Source: Branchiostoma floridae (taxonomy: Eukaryota > Chordata > Leptocardii > Amphioxiformes > Branchiostomatidae). From it: a DNA stretch of 64,000 bases. This document shows positions 54,373 to 64,000 of this stretch, one piece after another. The notes under the pieces were generated by a model that searched no databases, had not been told where the DNA came from, and saw nothing but the letters and a program-made list of their open reading frames with translations. Position 1 is the stretch's first letter, and the number at the start of each line of letters is the position of its first letter. Made by a program: the position numbers and the translations under genes. The stretch lies in contig NC_049987.1 in the NCBI RefSeq assembly GCF_000003815.2, positions 14,480,266-14,544,265 on the forward strand, read 5' to 3'.

Positions 54373-54875
54373 CTTTCCCATCAACATCTATTGAAAGAAT
54401 GTCTGAAAAGTTGGCTCTGGTTTTGGCTGTGTTAATGAATTCTACACAGAGTTAATGAACTGCGACTTAACAGGTGATACAAGACTCAGATATCTTGGTT
54501 GTGTAAACACAGCCTTTCTTTATTTGTTACTTTCCAATGAGTGACCATCGCCATATCATTTCAATAAGGCTTTCTGGAAAGGAAAGAACATTTTACTCGG
54601 ATTTCTTAGTAGCTTTCTGAGAAATGGTAGAGTAGAAGCTGCCAAACAAGCAAGTTTGCTCTTTGCTGCTCCTTGACATCACCTTCAAGTGTTGGTCAAG
54701 AAGGTGTTGAAAGAACAGACAGGTGGTTTGTTTCCCCAGACTGTTGATTATAATGAAGGAGCTATAGAAATCTTTGACAGGCTTCCTTCTTGTTTCTCAG
54801 TACACTGGGCAGTCAGTAAATCACTAAATGGACCATTCTTTCCTTTTCTCTGTCTTCCTTTCTTTCATCTCCAAT

Positions 54876-54940
54876 ATTCCTTCCATCTGGGTGATAGTCC
54901 TCCCATCTGGGTGATATTCCTTCTGTCTGCATAATATTCT
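54876..54940. repeat. Short tandem repeat, about 23 bp, 3 copies
   Basis: ATTCCTTCCATCTGGGTGAT-type units occur three times with small changes, in a pyrimidine-rich stretch that continues to about 55260. Confidence 0.7.
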
Positions 54941-55227
54941 TACAGGAAGTTTACACTTACAGACAATGGACTAAACTAAAACTAGAACATCCTTCCCAAA
55001 TTCCCAGTTTTACCTTGCCCTTTCCTGTATTCTTCCCTTTTGTCCTTCTTTCCAATGAGTGACCATCCATCCATCCATCTCCTGTGTGTTCCTCTTCTTT
55101 CCCCCCATCCCTCTGTTCCTCTTTCTTTGTAACAAATTGTATAGTCTTCCCTTCTCTTCCCATTTCCATTGTATCTCTTTCCTATAGGCCCTTCTTTTGT
55201 CCTCTTTGAGGAGTCTTTTTTTCCTAT

Positions 55228-55258
<31 letters not shown>

Positions 55259-57039
55259 ACATTACCCTCTTTCAATTGAAATTGGCTACACACACAGGTG
55301 CACAGTAAAACATCCAACCGTCAGACTTGGTCACAGTTAAGTTAATAACTATGGACAAACAATGTTAGTACATTTGTAGTTGGTAGGGTTTCTACACAGA
55401 TTCCAAATTGCTATTGCCCTGAATAACCAGAAATAACCTTGGCTTGAGGATAGTCGTTAATGAGGCAAGTCTCTATGAAAAAACAGGATGTTGTTCCTCA
55501 CAAGGAGAAATTAGCTAAACCAAGACAGATCAGGAAATGTCTATCCCACGCCAATCTGATTTTCAACAGAAGGGTTAATTGATATGAGACAGCTAGTTAG
55601 ATTTATTTCCATTAATTATGTTTGTAGTACATGTAACTTACCATTTAGCGTAGATGATTGGGATTGGATGACCAATCACTGTGGGACTGGACCATTTCAC
55701 AGAGAGGGAGGGACAGGATGCTTTTAAGCAGGCAAGACAAAGGCACTTTAATACAAAGATTGCTATTTCGGTCCAAACTATGCACATTTCGTACTATTAT
55801 ATCTCAATGAGCAATGGCCACTATATAGTTTAAGTAAATATGTGTATGATATTTGAGATAACTGTCATAATCATGTCTATCAAGGTCTTTTCTCTGCATT
55901 GATTGACAAAAGCCGTGGCATTTCAACATAGGTCTGTCAAAAATAAGATGCTGCTGCCCTCTATATATTATATACCATCTTCCTTCCTCAAGCAATGCAA
56001 CATAAAGAAAAGAAGTCAACGAGTCAAAGAACTACATATATGAATTTGGCCATCATGATCATACCTTTACCAATCTCCTTTGTCTGCCAGTGTCTACCCC
56101 TGTAGTTCAACTCCACAATACAGTGTCCAAACATCTTACTCCTAATGCATTTTCCCAGCAGCACAGAGCTAATAGAATTAGGGACATTTTTGGCCTGCCA
56201 CCTGCCTCTCCATGTCACTACTTAGCAGCTAACTGCTCCAACCCTTGGTCCATCTGAACCCCAGTCAAGTCCCTTGGTACTTCATGTAGTTCTTATGGGG
56301 CAGAAATTGGTTGGAAATTGTCTGAGAAAGACCTTGACACTTGTGTATATGGTAGAAGGTTTAATCCTTTTGTCCTTGCTAGCGGTTGGAGTTACAGGGA
56401 AAACAGTGCAGGGGAGATGTGTTGGTCCTTGTTTGAGGGGAGCAGTTGGTCTTGTCACATTGCTCAAGACAGGTTCTTGCTAGTTCTTGAGATGTCTTGG
56501 ATTCCAAGGGCTTAGGAGGAATTTTAAGTTGTCTGTTAGGACCGTACCATTTGTGGAATTGTTGTGACAATTGCTTTGGACTTCCTTTGTCAATTATGTT
56601 TGGCAAAAAGAAAATGATATGATACAAAGTCGTCTAAGATTACAGAAGATAGAACTAATGTTCTGTAACAATGAAAAGATTAGGTAAAAAGCAAAAATAT
56701 GAAACTGCAAAAGCTCTAGCAAAAGAAATTGATGATGAATTTTATTGTCAAATAGTCTGAATTTTGGGGTTCTTCAATTTTATTTAAAAAAAAATTTCTC
56801 ATCTGTTTTTTTTATTTCGAGGAGACAAATGACTTTGTTACAGTGGCCTAAAAGTATTTTTTTCCTTCTGTATGGCTAGTCATTTATAGACAATGAGGAA
56901 GGTCTAAATGCTCTTTTACGTAAGGCGTAGGCAGCCTATTTTTATTTCCCGTAACCATTCTATCTACGTGATTCGTAGCGAGGAGACCAAATTTAGCATA
57001 ATTGTCTTCCTTGATTTAGCGTAATACGTAGGGGGTTCT

Positions 57040-57125
57040 TCTGAATTCAGCATAAATCGTTGTCGGGACACCCAATGCTGACCCTCAATGAGGGAACCAT
57101 TTTGTCCAGCCCTATACTCTAACAC
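57040..57125. mobile_element. Possible truncated hAT-like end
   Basis: ATTTTGTCCAGCCCTA (57101-57116) is, on the minus strand, TAGGGCTGGACAAAAT, resembling a hAT terminal repeat. No matching partner end was found nearby. Confidence 0.25.
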
Positions 57126-58311
57126 CTGTCATGGTGGGTTTATGTCCTGTGGGCAGGTAACCAGGTCTGATCAGGGGTCATCACAGGTCAGCGGACGGAA
57201 GCACCTGCTGAACCAGACTGTTTAGGCTGATGGATGACGACTAAAAGCTTTATGGTCATGGCTTCAATGGTTTGGTGAGTCTTTTAAGCCAAAGAGAACT
57301 AAGAAGGCCACATTTTCGACAAAAATGCAGGATGTTTCTAAAGGGCAGAATAAAAAGAAAATTCATCAGAAAAGAAATAGAAAAAGCTGACTGTCAAACG
57401 TGCAATGCCCTGTTGACAAGATGAAAGTGTTATATATGGCCAAATTGAAGGGAAAAAAAGAAAACCTCCGATGTTGGACACGAAAGTACATTATACTGCT
57501 ATCCCTATCAAGACATTAGTTTAAAGCACTTTTTATGAAGATTCTGCTAAAACTTTAAAGGATGTTGGCTTTATTGCCTTGATGAGTCTAGTGTTTCTAC
57601 TATGTATCAGCACTTTTTCTGGGATTCTAATAAATCGTTATTTTGTTGGCTTTAAGTTCTTCTTGAGTCTACTGCTATCCCTTGAAAGACATTATGTTTA
57701 AGAAGCACATTTTTTAAATCAGGAATCTACCAAAAAGCTTTTGGAGGTTGTAATGAGGAAGTATTAGATATGTTTTAACACTTTTCATGGAAACACTTTT
57801 AACAGCTTTGTTTCATTGTAGTGTTCTCTCAGCCATGAAACTATTACCAGTATTCTTACAAAGGTAACAGCTTGTCTACTTGCACTTGACCACTTTTGTA
57901 CATGGAACAAAACGGGAAGAAAGAATGCCACACAAAGGTGCTAGTGTATAGCCTATGGAATGTATGTGGGTGGTTCAAGCAGCCTACCTTACACCTTTTA
58001 CGGACTAACCTATCCAGATGGAAAATCCTTTAAGAAAGCTAGGTAATGTCCCATGGTAGAGCAAATTATCAGACCTTACAAGTCCATTGTATCTCCTCTT
58101 TTCTACACCAAAAGAGCTGAGCATTGTTTTGACAATACAAGCTGGAAGCCAAGGGTAGAGAAGTGTGCTATTGATGGAAGATGCGCTACACAGGCACTTT
58201 ATGGTCAGGATACACCATTAGGATAACGTTTCTTACAGGAATAGCCAGCTTAAGTGTACTTAACGAACCAGCGGCGACTCAAGTGTGTTTAACGAACCTA
58301 CAGCAGAGTTA

Positions 58312-58629
58312 GGACGGTTGGCTGCGAGAGCACCTAATGCATCTTCCTGAACTCGTCTCTTATACTTTTTGCTGGAGTTTCCAATGGATTCTCGGAAAGA
58401 GAACTCGATATAGTGGTAAGGAAAGTCTAGTATTGGTCTCCTGAAGTAATATGTTTTTTCCTGTCAAGTTTGGACGGTTGGCTGCAAGAGCACCTAATGC
58501 ATCTTCCTGAACTTGTATCTTGTGCTTTTTGCAAGACTTTCCAATGGATTCTCGGAAAGAGAACGAGATATAGTGGTAAGAAAAGTCTTGTATTGGTCTC
58601 TCTTAAGTAATATGTTTTTTCCTGTCAAG
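58312..58629. repeat. Tandem duplication of about 160 bp (two copies)
   Basis: Copy 1 is 58312-58468 and copy 2 is 58472-58629. Both begin GGACGGTTGGCTGC and end TTTTTTCCTGTCAAG, with scattered substitutions and small indels. Just upstream, a TTAACGAACC-containing unit of about 30 bp is also doubled (58257-58300). Confidence 0.9.
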
Positions 58630-59691
58630 GAATCCTCAATGGATTCTTGGAAGGCAAACCTTACAGGAGTCAAGTCTTTATCTGAAAACTTCTTTTAGAA
58701 AGGAATTCTCGGAATGGATGTCACTCTACGTAAAAGGTAGACAAGGTTGCTTTGGGGGGAGTTTTGTTCTAGGACTTAGAGCTTTTAAGAAGGATTTCTG
58801 AAGACAGGTGTAAGACTTTGGTATCACCACAAAGGTCCCTTGGAGTTCCTTACTGATTCCCTCAATACCCGGTAAGGCCAGGAAGTCGTCTGAGGAATCT
58901 TAAACCTTAATTCCATTGTCTTCTGGGAATTCAGCAATCTTGAAGATGTCTTAAGTAACTGCCATCTGGGGGTAGCTGAATTCTAGACTTGGAGGCTAGG
59001 GTCTAACCATAGTAAGGCAAGAAATAAAATGCACCTTTTCTAAAACACACCAAAACAATATTAGGATGTTGATTGACTTACTAGTATATTGCTGCTTTGT
59101 CTTAGACTTGTTCCTTCTTGTTATTCCAAGGGATTCCAGAAGATGACCTTTCGGATTCCTTTGATAGTCCAGTCAAGTTCATGGAATTCTGATAATTGTT
59201 TTCTGGACACCTGTTGCTAATGTATACACACATGTAGCTCTTGACATCAACAAGTGCAAAGAGAAAAAACTTAAGACCAAGCAGTTCTTTGATGAGATGG
59301 ACATTGCAGAATTTTTTTTATAATAATAATAATTTATGGGGCAAAAATGGTCACGAAATTGCAAGCAGTAAGACATTAGACACACAGTGATGTAACAGAA
59401 TAATGGTCATCTTTTAAGTCTGACTTAAGATGCTTTACAGTTATAAGACTGGATAGTATCATAGTCATCTTTGTCCTTCCTCAGCTTTCACCGTGAATGT
59501 AAATGCTTAGCTTGCAGAACACTAATACCATAGAGGCGTCCAAGTTGAAAAGCTATTCCAAACTCTTCCTTCACACAGTCAGTGCCTATAGACAACAGCA
59601 GGATGTTTTTATAGACTTCCAATCCAAGCAGTTGTAAGACAAACAAACAGCACCCTCCGCCAAAGCCAAGGACAAGAACAGGTAGCCACAG

Positions 59692-59824
59692 AATGTGCGG
59701 AAACGTGTCGACCGTCTGCGACCGCTGGGTGAGTCAGAGCGACCTCAGGACAAATTTGTCCCTTCCCTCTGGGCTATGGTACAGATAGAACTCCAGAAGG
59801 GTTTAGAGAAATGCCAGGCCCTGT
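59692..59824 (+). other. Orphan coding-like segment
   Basis: The frame AAT GTG CGG ... CTG TAA encodes NVRKRVDRLRPLGESERPQD then KFVPSLWAMVQIELQKGLEK, and ends CQAL. Codon texture is protein-like and charged. The same bases offer a donor CCCT|GTAAGT. An in-frame TAG lies nine bases before the segment. I do not recognise the protein. It could be an exon of an unannotated gene or a pseudogene fragment. Confidence 0.25.
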
Positions 59825-61039
59825 AAGTAGTGAGGAGATGACAGCACCTGCTGGATTATTGGAAACAGACGCAGCTTTCCTAGAAATGAACGCTCAGTGA
59901 ACATGACTGTGACCTTAGCCATGACATTTGCTGTCTGTTTTTTTAACTTTGAATAAACAAGAAACCATGTATACCAGCTGTCTTTTGTGGTTGTTTTCTG
60001 TATTGTAATCACTTAATATTTATATCTTCATTACAGCTTCAAAGTTCCACTGGTAACTTTATTTAGCAGTCCTTTCATACTATTGGTTGTCAAACAATTT
60101 TAGCATAACCTAACATTTTGATTTTGCATAATTTATAACTGGAAAACTCTAACGCATCATCAGATGGGTCAATAAATGAATTAGAGAATGTCATATTCTG
60201 AATTTGCCATAACACATTATGACTATAAGTATTGAGGGCAGATTTTGCCTGATTCGTATTTGTACCCTGGTGATAATGTATCTCCCATATAGACTTCCTT
60301 GCAGGATTGCTGACCACTACACCACAGTATATCTACTGCCCACTGCTCTAGCTGCCCACATGAATTCTCTATATCATCCCAAATCTCCTCCACATCTGAC
60401 CATGAAATGGCCACCATCTTTGTGCAAAGCCTTCAAACTGATAAGACTAATCCCGCAAATTCGAACACTTCCTTACTGGAAGCTTCCCTGGACTTAGTAA
60501 CTCCAGGGGCTCCCAGCATGGAGCTGGACATAGAGGGTGAGAACATGTCCCTGTCGTACTTTCCACAAGCTACGGATTCCCTAAAGCATAGGATTATGGC
60601 TGAAGTCGAAACTATGTGGTCTTGTCATATACGGAAATGGCAAACCATCTGTGTAAAGGGCCAGGCAGATCCAAGACAAAAGGAGAACAGTTGCAAACCT
60701 GTACAACCTCTACATAAGGACCACCTGGCCAATGTAACCACTTTTTGGTGGTCCCTTAGATGATACTAGTATTTCCCTTTGACACAAGCATAAAGAATCC
60801 TAAGTGCAGTGGCCATCTGTCCACATGACCAGATTTTATCAGTTACATGAGTGTCTTTCTTGTCAGTTTTGACAGTATCTTTCAATGCAAACGTAGCCAC
60901 TGCGCGCCACACTAGGTACTAACTACATACGTGTATATTGACTGTATAAGACCATATGAAATGTCCCAGACGATATTTGGGACAGTTAGGAAGTGTCCTC
61001 AGGTGACCTGCCGTGAAAACAGGATGTTGTAGGTGGTGG

Positions 61040-61136
61040 GATGATGACTAGCCTGGTTACCAAACCCCAGCCCGATCTCAAGTATCTATTCAGATATTTT
61101 TGAGGTTGGGGTATGGTATCCAGGCTAGATGATGAC
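61040..61136. mobile_element. Miniature inverted-repeat element with 9-bp TSD
   Basis: GATGATGAC flanks both sides (61040-61048 and 61128-61136). The 79-bp element starts TAGCCTGGTTACCAAACCCC and ends GGGGTATGGTATCCAGGCTA (inverted arms with two mismatches). A 9-bp duplication is typical of Mutator-like elements. A related TACCAGGCTA-type motif occurs at about 40774, 44190 and 54288. Confidence 0.75.
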
Positions 61137-62254
61137 CTGTTACAGGGGGAAGGTGTGAATGGAGAGGATACAGACTTCCCTGGGTGTGGTCACATTCTGG
61201 TCACCATGGTAATCCTTGGACTGTTCCATTTTAGATATGTCCATGGGGATGACATGTTTTGCCCTTGTGGGAATGTATTTTTACACAACTTCACTTATTG
61301 CATTGCCTTCAACGGTCCCTTCTACTTGGTTGTCATTTTCTGTTAGCATTTTGATAAGGCATCTGTTTTAATTAAGGTTTTCATTGGATGTTTGTTCTTT
61401 TTATTTGTTATTCTTGTAAATTTTCAAATAGAATAATGGATATGCTATGCTCTTTTAAGAACCTTTGTGGTGATATCACCATTCTATATTAGCTTCACTG
61501 ATAGAACACTTACTACATGCTGGGACAGTAACTGCTATGAATAAGTAAATATTAAAAAATGATTGAAACATGTCATCTCCTGTCACATTCAGTTCCACAC
61601 ATCCAACATCTTATTTTCTTTGGATGCAAAGATTCATTTAAACAATTCTGTATCAAAGTGCAAGCTTAAGCCGTCGGTTCAGAAGGCTGACTCATCAGAA
61701 GGCTAATTAAGTCTTGTTGCTGTCCACCATGCCATATGAAACTTGACATTACATCTTATTTATAACGGACAGTCATACGGAATGTCCTAACCGTGCACAT
61801 TCCATGGGAACTATGGTGTTGACCACATCGCTAACTGAGAATAGTTTTCGACCACAGAATTATGAATAACATTATTATGAATGACATTTTTAATTGGTAC
61901 ATGTATGTACCGTATAGTTTCCCCTCAATATTTGTCTTTTTTCTGAAAGATATCTTACAGCTTACGTCTTATTTTGTTGCTCTTACGTGTAGGAATTGAC
62001 AACAATATCTTATCTATTGTAAAAGGTTTCAAGGTATTGAATATTATTCAATTTTACAAACCAGCTAAACCAACTGGTTGACTATTTGTTTATCAATACC
62101 TCAACTTGGCACATGTACAGGTGCAAAAGCACGGCCAATAGAATGGATTAAAATTCTTTTCTATGAAAAAATTGACGTATACACTGTAAAGTAGAGGTTG
62201 TCAGCATTTTACTCTACAGCCCAGTGAGGTGAATAAGGCACCAAAATACCCCAG

Positions 62255-63100
62255 CTATTTGAGCCCGTGGCATACAGTACATAGTTCATGACCACATCCT
62301 CCCCTCGCTACAGCCACGGGGAATCTCGTTTCTCCGGGGGCCTGGGAAGTCGTTACGGGCCCCGATACCGGGTGTCCCCGCCACGTGCTGTACACCGCGC
62401 CTGTGGCTATATTAGGTCCCACGCAGCGTCGGTAAAAAAGGAGGGCTGTTTTTGACGAAGTAAACATACTTGTGGCCTACAGAGGTTTTGGCAGTGTGAG
62501 TTGGTATGTTGAGTTGGGAAGTTTCGATAGCACAGCTGTTAAGGTGACAAGTGTGCGATATGAACGACCTATATTTTGGTCAATGTCGTTTGTCGTCGAA
62601 ACAGTTCCGTCGGGATGGATGATTCACCGGGAGAAACCTCGGCTGGAATTTTCTGTGTTTCCAAAACTGAAAGGGTGTAAAGGAATGGCAAAGTAAAGAA
62701 GATGTGTTATTCTTTTGTGAAAAATGTTAGTAAAACACTTCTGTTTGCTTACAAAACTACAGTATTTCGGTTACTGTTCTGGAGGGGGTCTCAGATATGG
62801 TTTGTTAGCATGGTTGTTCACCTGTAGTTTACAGAAGGCAATTTCTATTTTACGATTACATGGAACATCACTTAATCAGTGCTTGCCCTTCTTCTTTATG
62901 CACCGTGTGAGAACGCATGTACGTTGTAGCTGTCAGTGACCCGATAAGAGAAAAACCTAAACTGACTCCAAAAGCCATGGTTACAACACAGATACAGTAA
63001 TATTTTGGGGAGGGGGGCGGCGGCACATATCGTGCACGTGTGAACCATGCTGCTGTGTGTCACGACCCAGCTGTGTGTTCACAGGGACAGCTAGAGTTTA
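62255..63100. other. GC-richer intronic stretch, no gene supported
   Basis: A GC-rich block at 62260-62440 and a G-run at 63006-63020 lie in otherwise AT-rich intron. The 70-codon minus-strand frame at 62255-62467 has no recognisable similarity. The block could be regulatory. Confidence 0.25.
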
Positions 63101-64000
63101 ACTGCTAAGTTTCTGCTACAGGCTCATGAACTTACTGTAGTATATCAAACTGATGTTTTTGTCATGCAATGGGAGAAAGCAGCAGAATTTTACGACCTAT
63201 CTACTACTAAAAAATCACAACCATACAACACACATGTAGCATGTTGAGAGCTGGATTTTTGGCTGCGGCACTGTTACACTGTAGTAGTATAGTTGGACTT
63301 GGGGGTTCATTATCAAACTTGACATTCGTTTTCCACACCCCTACGAAGCTACCAAATAACATAACATCCATCCACAGCTTGTCTAGTCATTTTATCCACA
63401 GACAGACATACAGGTGACAATATCTATAACATAACCTTCTTGGGGAAGGTAAAAGTGCATTCAAAAGAGTGATCATTGCTGGAAGTTTGACATATATACA
63501 AACTGGCTGTAAACTGCTAAGGAGTCTTTCGCTCTATCTATGGCCTTGGCTAGTACTTGTACTACAGATGTATATATCATCTAGCCTGTCAGTACAAGCT
63601 GTTGTCAAGGGCGACACAGTAGCAGCAGTAGCAGCCAACAGGAGGACCTGGGGTCATCTGAGTCAGCTGACCTTTGATAACCCATTGGAACTACATGACT
63701 GTGTTTCCATAGCCTGCTACTGTGCTACATTACATGTATATTGTGTTAAAGAATAATCCAAAACCTTTTCTAACATGCTGATAAAATATCTCATGTCGAT
63801 AGATTTGTATACTGGTAGCAAACACATAGGGAACTTAATTGATGAAACTAGCAAATTCAAATCATAGTGCCAGTGACAAAACAGAAAAACAAAATAAATA
63901 TTAAAATTCTGTGTATCAAATTATAATATAATCTTATTATATCAGGTGGGCTAGTTGTGGGTATCAGTATCTTTTTTAACAACAAACTTTAGCAACCTTA

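Larger units (their letters stand above)
34669..64000 (+). other. SUPT3H intron 2 (at least 29 kb) with Runx upstream regulatory landscape
   Basis: No later SUPT3H exon was found. I looked for the histone-fold continuation (FGD..ETA.LVEDVV) and the SPEDLLFL motif. The intron therefore spans to the window end unless a short exon was missed. It holds candidate Runx P1 exons, a RUNX-motif cluster, MITEs and tandem repeats, which are listed separately. Vertebrate SUPT3H introns are known to carry RUNX2 enhancers. Confidence 0.55.

Noticed and set aside
60407-60763. 118-codon plus-strand frame with a possible donor at MELDIEG|GTGAGA
   Set aside because: No convincing acceptor or similarity; other frames in the same stretch are equally open.

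Overview
This window is eukaryotic genomic DNA: spliced genes with long introns, microsatellites, small transposon derivatives and one assembly gap. The gene content is metazoan. A single Runt-family (Runx) gene lies beside the 3' end of an ARFGEF3/BIG3 gene and the 5' end of a SUPT3H-like gene. Together with the repeat style this best fits an invertebrate deuterostome, most likely a cephalochordate (amphioxus, Branchiostoma). The species call is inference.

Layout. (1) 1-8778, + strand: the last nine coding exons of ARFGEF3 (BIG3, a large Sec7/BIG-family protein). All splice phases are consistent, giving 834 codons plus stop; the gene starts before the window. (2) About 8.8-16.7 kb: tail-to-tail space between ARFGEF3 and Runx. 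It holds 3' UTR candidates, an N gap, a (TTGG)n block and diverged tRNA-derived SINE-like copies. (3) 16711-32076, - strand: a complete Runx coding sequence in four exons, 489 aa from the proximal (P2-type) start. It has the Runt domain, a conserved SFSERLSEL block and a C-terminal VWRPY Groucho motif. (4) 32.1-34.0 kb: a compact head-to-head promoter interval. (5) 34075-64000, + strand: the first two coding exons of a SUPT3H-like gene (SAGA/TFIID-related histone-fold protein), then an intron that runs at least 29 kb to the window end.

The main finding is that Runx and SUPT3H are head-to-head, the arrangement known for RUNX2 and SUPT3H in vertebrates. The first Runx exon carries a good in-exon splice acceptor. 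Its position and phase match the vertebrate acceptor used by distal-promoter (P1) transcripts. Inside SUPT3H intron 2, on the - strand at 37.7-37.9 kb, two short ATG exons end in strong donors of the phase (1) that this acceptor needs. They are candidate P1 exons and would place Runx P1 inside SUPT3H, as in mammals. About 6.5-9 kb upstream of them (44.4-46.8 kb) is a dense cluster of RUNX-binding motifs, with a RUNX-ETS composite, a candidate autoregulatory enhancer.

Mobile elements include a 433-bp hAT-type MITE with a perfect 8-bp target duplication, and two tiny foldback elements with TAGC...GCTA ends and perfect 9-bp duplications. Coding calls come from reading splice sites and comparing with protein families from memory; no database search was possible.
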